From NCBI GenBank assembly GCA_017517985.1, contig JAFWWX010000118.1:1-7332 (forward strand): a stretch of DNA of 7,332 bases, written 5' to 3'. The stretch is from Clostridia bacterium (GTDB lineage: Bacteria; Bacillota_A; Clostridia; Oscillospirales; CAG-382). The position numbers were made by a program, and so were the translations under genes. Within the stretch, counting starts at the first letter, position 1, and each line of letters starts with the position of its first letter. The notes beneath the pieces are model-generated. The model ran no database searches and was not told where the DNA came from. It saw nothing but the letters and a program-made list of their open reading frames with translations. Positions 1 to 5,507 of this stretch are shown here, piece by piece.

Positions 1-5
1 GAGGC

Positions 6-26
6 GTCGGGGACGGAGTCCCTGAC
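6..26. repeat. Short hairpin, possibly a dispersed REP-like element
   Basis: GTCGGGGAC (6-14) and GTCCCTGAC (18-26) fold around a GGA loop. On the plus strand all nine pairs form, counting one G-U wobble; on the minus strand that pair is an A-C mismatch. It lies 6 bases from the stronger hairpin at 33-57. GC-rich short hairpins like this often recur between genes in gut Clostridia genomes, so it may be one copy of a dispersed intergenic repeat. That cannot be tested from one copy, and it could simply be part of a compound terminator. Confidence 0.4.
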
Positions 27-32
27 AGAGAG

Positions 33-62
33 AAGGGCGAATTCCAAATTCGCCCTTGTTTT
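33..62. terminator. Rho-independent terminator, probably bidirectional
   Basis: AAGGGCGAATT (33-43) and AATTCGCCCTT (47-57) form a perfect 11-bp stem around a 3-base loop. It begins 15 bases past the tautomerase stop, so it probably ends the minus-strand operon. The better T-rich tail (GTTTT, 58-62) is on the plus strand; the minus-strand exit reads CTTCTCTCTG. This suggests it also, or mainly, serves a plus-strand gene ending to the left of the window, in convergent arrangement. Confidence 0.7.
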
Positions 63-72
63 ATATATACGA

Positions 73-306
73 TTAAAGCAGAATTTTAGGATCATATTCC
101 GGTTTCTTGTAGAGGTTTTCGTTTCCCTCTATTTCATTTTTGAATACATCCTGCCACTGCTTTCCGTTGTAATCCTCAATGGACACGGAAACCCACATAT
201 CCGAACAACCGAGAGTTTCGGTAAGTGCCTTTTGCAGTGCTGCAGAGAGTTCCTTTTTCTGCTCCTCGCTTCTTCCCTCTATCATTTTAACGCTTATGTG
301 TGGCAT
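73..306 (-). CDS. 4-oxalocrotonate tautomerase-family enzyme, PptA-like
   Basis: A 77-residue tautomerase-superfamily protein. The start Met is followed by Pro (MPHISV), and family members use this Pro, exposed by Met removal, as the catalytic base. Arg12 (Arg11 in mature numbering) sits where 4-oxalocrotonate tautomerase has its substrate-binding arginine. Length and C-terminal pattern (W51, an EI pair, then KKPEY at 67-71) resemble E. coli PptA/YdcE, also 77 residues, better than the 62-residue 4-OT enzymes. Enzymes of this type interconvert enol and keto forms of small acids; the natural substrate cannot be read from sequence. The start is supported by AGGAG 8 bases upstream and by the obligatory Pro. 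Another ATG (ATGCTATG) lies 5 bases nearer that site and opens a 5-codon out-of-frame reading. It is the last gene of its block, 36 bases after the membrane protein gene, with a hairpin just beyond. Confidence 0.88.
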   Translation of the reverse strand: MPHISVKMIEGRSEEQKKELSAALQKALTETLGCSDMWVSVSIEDYNGKQWQDVFKNEIEGNENLYKKPEYDPKILL

Positions 307-342
307 AGCATTTTCTCCTTTTTATAATTATATAACTGCCCG

Positions 343-699
343 TTAGTCTTTTTTCGGGCTTATGTCAACCTTTGCTGCCTTACAGATTTTTCTGATTCTG
401 TGTAATTCCTGCTTCTGACTTTTAATTATCTTTTTTCTGTCTGCACTCTTTTTAATTGCGAAGAATACAGCTCCGATTGCGGAAATTACAGCAACCGACA
501 TAACAATTACATCGAGAAGGGAATACACTCTTGAGTATCCGCTTTCCTTATCAACAACATTTACACACTTCTTTTTGTCGGAAATAACAGTTCTTGTCAC
601 TACTTCCCTTTTCAGTACATATCTGTTCATTATTTCAAGACCTTTTCCAATATCAGAGAGAATTTCCGAAGTTTTATCCTTTATTGCCTCAAAATTCAT
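343..699 (-). CDS. Hypothetical single-pass membrane protein
   Basis: I do not recognise this 118-residue protein. Residues 61-83 form one clear hydrophobic segment, rich in Val, Ile and Ala. The N-terminal part (1-60) is polar and mixed-charge. The C-terminal part (84-118) is strongly basic, with many Lys and Arg, suggesting a cytoplasmic tail and an N-out orientation by the positive-inside rule. There is no signal peptide, lipobox or catalytic motif. The start is firm: GGTGGAG lies 4 bases upstream of the ATG. It follows the YtfJ-family gene by 91 bases and precedes the tautomerase gene by 36. The 91-base gap holds an isolated TATAAT on the minus strand (756-751) without a convincing -35 box, so it may have a weak promoter of its own as well as read-through. 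Context hints at an envelope role in sporulation, but that is only guilt by association. Confidence 0.75.
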   Translation of the reverse strand: MNFEAIKDKTSEILSDIGKGLEIMNRYVLKREVVTRTVISDKKKCVNVVDKESGYSRVYSLLDVIVMSVAVISAIGAVFFAIKKSADRKKIIKSQKQELHRIRKICKAAKVDISPKKD

Positions 700-790
700 T
701 TATCTCCACCCCCGGCTTTTATTATTGTTATTTTATGCTGTACCAGCTTTATTATACACAAAGGAAACCGAGCCTTTTCCAAAGGAAAAA

Positions 791-1261
791 TTACTGATTT
801 TCCTGTCCTTCGCTGTCGGACTTTTCCGCATCTTCAGCGGAAACCTGCTCTGCCTTTTTCTTTTTGAAAAGACCTGCGATTTTGGAAATCATATCCGGAG
901 CCTTGTCAATAATACCGTCAACTGCGGCAAGAGTATCCGCAACCTTTGCACTTGCGTAGCCGGAGTTCTCGTTTACATTCAGCATTTTTACATTTCCGTC
1001 AGAGCTTATCACAAGAAACGCCACCGGAGTTACAGTAATTCCCGTACCCCCTCCACCGCCGAAGTTCTTTTTTGTGTCCTCTTTCTTCCCGCCAAAATCA
1101 GAGCCGCCGGTTGCGATTCCGCAGGATATTTTTGATATAGGCACAATAACCGTATGGTCTAAAACCGTCATAGGCTCGCCGATTACAGTATTCGCATCAA
1201 GGGCTTCCTTTACTCCCGAAAGGGCTGTCTTTATTATTTCACTAATCGGTGTGTCTGCCAT
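791..1261 (-). CDS. ytfJ: YtfJ/GerW-family spore protein
   Basis: A 156-residue protein of the Spore_YtfJ family (Pfam PF09579). An N-terminal helix-forming part (1-22) leads to the core signature: a VIGEP segment (26-30), a strand reading TVIVPISKISCG (37-48), then a glycine-rich stretch (48-75) and the strand ITVTPVAFLVI (75-85). The B. subtilis homologue YtfJ (GerW) is made in the forespore and is needed for normal germination with some nutrients; its biochemical activity is unknown. Residues 118-135 form a basic amphipathic helix ending in KKKK, and 136-156 are an acidic disordered tail. GGAGG 7 bases before the ATG fixes the start. It follows the DUF2953 gene by 43 bases, the pairing known from Bacillus (ytfI-ytfJ) and many Clostridia, and marks the organism as a likely spore former. 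A 14-bp palindrome lies in that gap. Confidence 0.93.
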   Translation of the reverse strand: MADTPISEIIKTALSGVKEALDANTVIGEPMTVLDHTVIVPISKISCGIATGGSDFGGKKEDTKKNFGGGGGTGITVTPVAFLVISSDGNVKMLNVNENSGYASAKVADTLAAVDGIIDKAPDMISKIAGLFKKKKAEQVSAEDAEKSDSEGQENQ

Positions 1262-1268
1262 AATTGTT

Positions 1269-1273
1269 CCTCC
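1269..1273 (-). promoter_or_regulatory. Strong ribosome binding site of ytfJ
   Basis: GGAGG on the minus strand ends 7 bases before the ATG at 1261. It is a full-strength Shine-Dalgarno site with ideal spacing and the best in the window, suggesting the spore protein is translated more efficiently than the DUF2953 protein ahead of it. Confidence 0.85.
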
Positions 1274-1289
1274 GTTGTTTTCTTATTCT

Positions 1290-1303
1290 ACGGTATATAC
1301 CGT
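1290..1303. repeat. Perfect 14-bp palindrome in the DUF2953-ytfJ gap
   Basis: ACGGTATATACCGT is its own reverse complement and lies 1 base past the DUF2953 stop region and 28 bases before the ytfJ start. As RNA it could form only a 5-bp stem with a 4-base loop and no T-tract, so it is a poor terminator. Its symmetry suits a dimeric DNA-binding protein or a small mRNA processing or stability element. No function can be assigned. Confidence 0.5.
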
Positions 1304-1304
1304 T

Positions 1305-2036
1305 TTAGTTTTCCGTTTTTTCTTTCTCTTTTAAAGCCTTTTCCGTTTCCACAAGCGCCGTCTCGCCGTCAATATTGTCATTAGTGGCATCTTTTATAAG
1401 ATTTGATATGAGTGTAATTCCGATTCGTATTCCGGAATATAAAAGCTGCCAGATGAAAAAAGATATTGTCAACTCAAACTCTGCCGTGGTTTTTCCAGAA
1501 AAGTAATCTGTTTTAAGAACTACTTTATTTCTCTTTGCACGAAATCCGTAAAAAATTCCGCGGTATCCGTCAAAAAGTGCAAACAGTCCCGAAAGAATTG
1601 CATAATATCTTCCGTAATTTATTGCAACCTTTGCAGCGTCACCATCGCCTACTGTGATATTGAGATATTTCAGCCTTATTCTGACGCCCCGTGGCAACAC
1701 ATCTCTTGCTGTTTTTGCAACCTCAAGCACCAGGGACAGTATCTCGCCTGCACTTTTTTTCTTTGTTTCTTTTTTGCCCTCTCCTGCTTTGGTCTGCGAC
1801 TGCTTCTTTGACGGTTTTTTATCGCTCTTTTTCTTCTTTTTACCGTCTTTTTTCTTTTTGTGTCCGTCTTTTTTTCCGGCAAACCATTGAGGGTTTATCT
1901 TTATTCCGCCGACACTGAAGCAGTAGTAAAACTTATCCCTGTTACCGACAGTTATTTTTACATTTAAAAGGCACAACAGAAAAACAAGTGCCAGAACAAA
2001 CAGCAGTATATACAAAAGCACTTTTAATACTATTAT
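1305..2036 (-). CDS. DUF2953 membrane-associated protein (YtfI-like)
   Basis: A DUF2953-family protein, next to ytfJ as in Bacillus. Counting from the GTG at 2021, it has 238 residues: a hydrophobic N-terminal anchor (1-20), a Lys-rich low-complexity linker (21 Lys in residues 50-89), the conserved core around TVGDGDAAKVAINYGRYY (123-140), a second hydrophobic stretch (about 183-208) and a charged tail. The function is unknown; topology suggests a membrane-anchored protein. The start is unusual. The GTG at 2021 has no ribosome site at normal distance. An in-frame ATA at 2036-2034 has AAAGGGGA (2052-2045) exactly 8 bases upstream, giving 243 residues beginning (M)IVLKV. ATA starts are very rare, so this may be real, a mutated ATG, or a base error. 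I extend to 2036 on the ribosome site and record 2021 as the conservative choice. It is the first gene after the promoter at 2102-2131. Confidence 0.85.
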   Translation of the reverse strand: MIVLKVLLYILLFVLALVFLLCLLNVKITVGNRDKFYYCFSVGGIKINPQWFAGKKDGHKKKKDGKKKKKSDKKPSKKQSQTKAGEGKKETKKKSAGEILSLVLEVAKTARDVLPRGVRIRLKYLNITVGDGDAAKVAINYGRYYAILSGLFALFDGYRGIFYGFRAKRNKVVLKTDYFSGKTTAEFELTISFFIWQLLYSGIRIGITLISNLIKDATNDNIDGETALVETEKALKEKEKTEN

Positions 2037-2044
2037 TTCCGTCG

Positions 2045-2052
2045 TCCCCTTT
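2045..2052 (-). promoter_or_regulatory. Ribosome binding site pointing to an ATA start
   Basis: AAAGGGGA on the minus strand lies 8 bases upstream of the in-frame ATA at 2036 but 23 bases upstream of the GTG at 2021. The distance favours initiation at or near the ATA. No ATG, GTG or TTG in frame lies between the site and 2021. Confidence 0.55.
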
Positions 2053-2101
2053 CAGCTACAGGTGATTTTTTGAACCTACAGTTCAGGATATTATTTTTTA
2101 T

Positions 2102-2131
2102 ATTATATCACAGCTACGGCAAAAATGTCAA
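2102..2131 (-). promoter_or_regulatory. Sigma-A promoter with extended -10
   Basis: On the minus strand, TTGACA (2131-2126) and TATAAT (2107-2102) are both perfect consensus boxes, separated by 18 bases. TGA directly before TATAAT gives the TGn extended -10 motif. Transcription should begin near 2095, leaving a leader of roughly 60 bases before 2036. The leader can form a 5-bp hairpin (TGAAC 2071-2075, GTTCA 2081-2085). Vegetative sigma-A control is notable because B. subtilis YtfJ is made in the forespore; this promoter looks built for growth-phase expression. Confidence 0.85.
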
Positions 2132-2167
2132 GCACAACAAAAAGCACACAAATTCCTCTCATACAGC

Positions 2168-2197
2168 AAAGGCACCGTACGGATACGATGCCTTTTT
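2168..2197. terminator. Hairpin terminator after the radical SAM gene
   Basis: AAAGGCACCGTA (2168-2179) and TACGATGCCTTT (2184-2195) form a 12-bp stem around a 4-base loop. On the minus strand one pair is a G-U wobble; on the plus strand it is a C-A mismatch. It lies 21 bases past the stop of the TIGR03960-type gene and just upstream of the next promoter, so it separates the two blocks. On the minus strand only three T residues end the stem, so termination may be partial; TTTTT lies on the plus-strand side. Confidence 0.6.
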
Positions 2198-2216
2198 GTG
2201 TGCAATACCGCACCTT

Positions 2217-4073
2217 TTATTTATGAATTTTGCACTGCTTCTGCATACCACAGGCAGAGCACTTGCTTCTGCAATCGGGAGTGGTCTTTGCCTCTCTCGC
2301 TTTTTTCGCTTCGGAGAGAAGGAACTCATCCGAAACACCGCAGGAAATATGTGACCAGGGAAGTATTTCGTCAAAGTCAAAGGGACGGTTTGCGTAGTAT
2401 GACGGGTCGATTCCTACACTTTCAAAAACGCTCATCCACTTGTCGTAGCTGAAATATTCATCCCAGCCGTCAAACATAAACCCTTCTTTTCTCGCACGAA
2501 TAAGAGCTGAAGAAAGTCGTCTGTCACCTCTTGCAAATATCGCTTCAAGACGGCTGACCTTTGCCTCGTGCCAGTTATAACGAAGCTTTCTTGTGGTAAT
2601 GTGTGTACCGAGAAGTTTCTGCTTTCTTACAAGTTCAGAAAGAGAATCCTGTGCTTCCCACTGGAATGGTGTATGCGACTTGGGAACAAAGCAGGATACT
2701 GACATTGTCGCCTCAACGGCTTTTCCCTTGGGCTTGTCGGGATTTCTGTAGTATTCGTCAATAATCTTCTGACCAAGAGCCGGTATTCCGCATATATCTT
2801 CATCTGTTTCCGTGGGAAGTCCAAGCATAAAGTACAGTTTTACGCTTGTTCTGCCCTTGGAAAATGCTCCACGACAGCCCTGGAGTATTTCTTCTTCCGT
2901 GAGATTTTTGTTTATTACATCACGAAGTCTCTGTGTACCTGCCTCCGGCGCAAAGGTAAGTCCTGTTTTTCTCACGCCATTTACCTTTTCCATTATTTCC
3001 GCTTCAAAGGCATCTATTCGCATTGACGGCAGAGAAAGTCCCACTTTTTTCACATCAGTCCATTCTTTAAGGCCGTCAACAAGTTCAGAAAGGTTATCGT
3101 AGTCGCTGATTGAAAGGGAAAGCAAGGATATTTCCTCATATCCCGAATTGTCAAAGGTTTCCTTTGCCTGACAGCAGAGTTTATCATAACTTTTTGCTCT
3201 ATAGGGTCTGTAAACCATACCCGCCTGACAGAAACGGCATCCTCTTATACATCCTCTTGCACTTTCAAGGGATATTCTGTCGTGGACTGTTTCTATATAG
3301 GGTACTACGGGTTTTGTCGGGTAAAAGTTATTTTGAAAATCTGATATTACTCTCTTTGTAATCTTCTCGGGAGCGTTGGGTACATTGGGAGTGATTTCCG
3401 AAATTGTTCCGTCCCTGCCCTCATACTTTACATCATAAAACATCGGAACATAGCTTCCCTCAAGAGAACAAAGTGACAAAAGAAGCTCTTTCTTTGAAAA
3501 GCTGTCTGCATGTCCCTTTTTGTATTCAATCATAGTTTTTGCTATTTCCGAAAGATGCTCCTCGCCCTCGCCGATACTGAAAAGGTCCACAAAATCAGCC
3601 ATAGGTTCAGGGTTATAAGCACAAGTACCGCCTGCGATTATAAGGGGATATTTGTTGCTGTCTCCTCTTTCCTTGCTCGTAAGTGGTATCCCTGCAAGTT
3701 CAAGCATATAAAGCACATTTGTGTATGCCATTTCATAGGACAGAGAAAAAGCCACAATGTCAAAGTCACAAAGTGCGTCTCCTGATTCAAGAGCATAAAG
3801 AGGCACATTCTTTTCCTGCATAAGTTTTCCCATATCTTCCCAGGGAGCAAAAACCCTCTCACACCACACATTTTCCATTTCATTAAGTGTGCCGTAGAGA
3901 ATTTTCATACCGAGATTCGACATACCTATCTCATAGGAATCCGGAAAACAGAAAGCCACTCTCAGCTCAGTCTTCTCCTTATCCTTTACTATCTGATTAA
4001 GTTCACCGCCAATATATCTTGCGGGCTTTTGCACATTTTTCAAAAAGGGCAACAGTTTTTCTTTTGGTGTCAT
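2217..4073 (-). CDS. TIGR03960-type radical SAM protein with N-terminal B12-binding-like domain
   Basis: A radical SAM protein of the TIGR03960 type, 618 residues from the chosen start. The N-terminus carries the family hallmark PARYIGGELN, followed by a Rossmann-like B12-binding-type domain (to about 200) with no DxHxxG histidine motif, so cobalamin binding is doubtful. The cluster motif CIRGCRFC (Cys275, 279, 282) binds the radical-generating 4Fe-4S cluster, and SLPSMRID and TFAPEAGTQRLR follow. A second Cys set at the C-terminus (601, 605, 608, 614) may hold another cluster or zinc. The reaction of this family is not established. ATG at 4073 is chosen because TGGAG lies 6 bases upstream; the ATG at 4085 has no ribosome site. 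Relatives usually sit beside a TIGR03936/DUF2344 gene and the RNase G, rplU and rpmA genes. Here the decarboxylase precedes it by 40 bases and a terminator follows. Confidence 0.92.
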   Translation of the reverse strand: MTPKEKLLPFLKNVQKPARYIGGELNQIVKDKEKTELRVAFCFPDSYEIGMSNLGMKILYGTLNEMENVWCERVFAPWEDMGKLMQEKNVPLYALESGDALCDFDIVAFSLSYEMAYTNVLYMLELAGIPLTSKERGDSNKYPLIIAGGTCAYNPEPMADFVDLFSIGEGEEHLSEIAKTMIEYKKGHADSFSKKELLLSLCSLEGSYVPMFYDVKYEGRDGTISEITPNVPNAPEKITKRVISDFQNNFYPTKPVVPYIETVHDRISLESARGCIRGCRFCQAGMVYRPYRAKSYDKLCCQAKETFDNSGYEEISLLSLSISDYDNLSELVDGLKEWTDVKKVGLSLPSMRIDAFEAEIMEKVNGVRKTGLTFAPEAGTQRLRDVINKNLTEEEILQGCRGAFSKGRTSVKLYFMLGLPTETDEDICGIPALGQKIIDEYYRNPDKPKGKAVEATMSVSCFVPKSHTPFQWEAQDSLSELVRKQKLLGTHITTRKLRYNWHEAKVSRLEAIFARGDRRLSSALIRARKEGFMFDGWDEYFSYDKWMSVFESVGIDPSYYANRPFDFDEILPWSHISCGVSDEFLLSEAKKAREAKTTPDCRSKCSACGMQKQCKIHK

Positions 4074-4079
4074 ATTAGT

Positions 4080-4083
4080 CTCC
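4080..4083 (-). promoter_or_regulatory. Ribosome binding site that sets the radical SAM start
   Basis: GGAG on the minus strand, 6 bases before the ATG at 4073. It lies inside the first codons of the alternative reading from 4085, which has only TTTGTAAA ahead of it. It therefore argues for the shorter protein. Confidence 0.7.
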
Positions 4084-4113
4084 ATTTTACAAATTGTATA
4101 CCAACATACGAAA

Positions 4114-5457
4114 TTACTGTTTTACTACCTCGCACACAGAAACTCCGTAATATTTCATAAGCTCTGCTGTCTTTTCCGTAATAATCTCACCGCACACAAC
4201 CAGCGGAATTGCCGGAGGACAAGCAAAATTTATTCCTGCAAAAACTCTGCTGATGCACTTTTCCACAGGGAGTATTTCGGATTCCGAAAAGCACGCCTCT
4301 CGGACAGACATTGCAGAATCACAAACCGGAATTTCCGGAGGAAGTTCGTATATTTCCTCTCTTATTTCAAGAGCTGTCAAAACATCGTATATTTTCTCAA
4401 GACATTGGTCGGAATTTTCCGGGCTCAGCATCATAACCACACAGTCCGGGTCATAAAACTCACAGACTATGCTGTTATCTGAAAGATATTTATAAAGCTC
4501 AATGCCGGTATAACCGAATTTTTTTGGTGTAAGTGTTATTTTCAGGTCTTCCAGGTCTCTGTTTGCAATACCGCAAGACGAAAGTCTCTTTTTAAGCTCA
4601 AAAACCTTATTACAAAAGTCTGAAAGTCTTTGTCTGTAGCCATCGGACAAATACTTGTTTACCGCATCCAGCGATTGCATAATAAGGTATGAGGGACTTG
4701 TGGAGGCAAACAGCGTCATTGCTTTTTCGGCGTTTTGCAAAATAAGCTCCGGTGCATTTTTTGAGATATGAAGATACCCTGCACCGGTAAGCGCCGGAAG
4801 TGTTTTATGTGCCGAGTCACAGCAAATATCAGCACCCATATGTATCGGATGTGTATTTTTCGGAAGAAAATTCAAATACGCTCCGTGGGCATTATCCACA
4901 AGAAGAAGTACTCCGTGTTTTCTGCAAATCTTTGAGATTCCCTTAACATCTGCTATATTACCAAGATAATCGGGACTTGTGAGGTATACGGCAACAGGTT
5001 TTTCTTCAGCCTTTGAAAGATAGGAGTCAACACATTCGGGCGAAATAATACACTCGGTAATACCCCAGCTTTTCTCACCATAAATCCATTTTATATCAAA
5101 ATCAAGAAGTGCCGACGATGTTACAAATACCTTGTGTGCGTTACGACCTGCAAATATCACCGGCTTTCTGCCGATTTTCTCTGCATAAAGAACGGCAAGA
5201 TACAGCATCGCACGAATTGAAAGGGATGAGCCCTCGGTGGAGTACAGAGTTTTTTCTGTGCCGAAAAGCATCGAGGCATTTTCCATACTCTCCCTGATTA
5301 TACCCTTGGCATCATATAGTACATCCGCACCATCTATTTCCGTAATATCGTAATTCTCATATCCGAGAAGAGATACTCCTTTATGACCTGGCATATGAAG
5401 ACGCATTTTTCCCGAATGTACATATTCATTTACAAAATCAATTATCGGAGTATTCAT
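4114..5457 (-). CDS. PLP-dependent Orn/Lys/Arg decarboxylase-family enzyme
   Basis: A fold-type I PLP enzyme of the Orn/Lys/Arg decarboxylase family, 447 residues from the chosen start. It is the short form like B. subtilis SpeA and YaaO, without the N-terminal wing domain of the large E. coli enzymes. Visible motifs in order: LHMPGHKG (20-27), STEGSS (73-78) at the phosphate-binding region, VDNAHGAYL (187-195) with the Asp that contacts the PLP ring nitrogen, and SAHKTLPALTGAGYLH (215-230) with Lys218 as the Schiff-base lysine. The C-terminal small domain begins near 300. Members decarboxylate basic amino acids to polyamines or diamines; arginine, lysine and ornithine cannot be told apart by eye, and some members have no known activity. 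ATG at 5457 is preferred because GAGGA lies 5 bases upstream; the GTG at 5469 sits almost on top of its nearest purine run. It follows scfB by 50 bases. Confidence 0.92.
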   Translation of the reverse strand: MNTPIIDFVNEYVHSGKMRLHMPGHKGVSLLGYENYDITEIDGADVLYDAKGIIRESMENASMLFGTEKTLYSTEGSSLSIRAMLYLAVLYAEKIGRKPVIFAGRNAHKVFVTSSALLDFDIKWIYGEKSWGITECIISPECVDSYLSKAEEKPVAVYLTSPDYLGNIADVKGISKICRKHGVLLLVDNAHGAYLNFLPKNTHPIHMGADICCDSAHKTLPALTGAGYLHISKNAPELILQNAEKAMTLFASTSPSYLIMQSLDAVNKYLSDGYRQRLSDFCNKVFELKKRLSSCGIANRDLEDLKITLTPKKFGYTGIELYKYLSDNSIVCEFYDPDCVVMMLSPENSDQCLEKIYDVLTALEIREEIYELPPEIPVCDSAMSVREACFSESEILPVEKCISRVFAGINFACPPAIPLVVCGEIITEKTAELMKYYGVSVCEVVKQ

Positions 5458-5462
5458 TGTCG

Positions 5463-5467
5463 TCCTC
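5463..5467 (-). promoter_or_regulatory. Ribosome binding site that sets the decarboxylase start
   Basis: GAGGA on the minus strand, 5 bases before the ATG at 5457. The stronger AGGGGGT further upstream is 1 to 2 bases from the GTG at 5469, too close to serve it, which supports the 447-residue reading. Confidence 0.65.
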
Positions 5468-5507
5468 ACACCCCCTACTTTAGATTTTAGGATTTATTAC
5501 TGCCGTT

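Noticed and set aside
33..57. AAGGGCGAATTC matches the insert-flanking bases of common TA-cloning vectors.
   Set aside because: The match is only 12 bases, is part of a perfect hairpin right after a gene end, and no further vector sequence follows on either side. A natural terminator explains it better.
700..790. A terminator between ytfJ and the 118-residue protein gene, from the repeated TTTCC/GGAAA runs.
   Set aside because: Possible stems are only 5 to 6 bp of mostly A-T pairs with no T-tract after them on the minus strand. A lone TATAAT at 756-751 is likewise too little to call a promoter.
575..1334. Long plus-strand reading frames opposite the membrane protein gene and ytfJ.
   Set aside because: They overlap well-supported minus-strand genes, lack ribosome sites and resemble no family; they are complementary-strand shadows.
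1654..1918. Phe/Leu-rich plus-strand frames and a Lys/Arg-rich minus-strand frame within the DUF2953 gene.
   Set aside because: Their composition simply reflects the Lys-rich linker read in other frames.
2022..2216. A small RNA or riboswitch in the 180-base gap between the two gene blocks.
   Set aside because: The gap is accounted for by a terminator hairpin, a promoter and a roughly 60-base leader with only a 5-bp hairpin; I see no conserved riboswitch core.
5458..5507. A promoter or terminator between scfB and the decarboxylase.
   Set aside because: There is no inverted repeat with a T-tract and no -35/-10 pair; only ribosome-site purines are visible.
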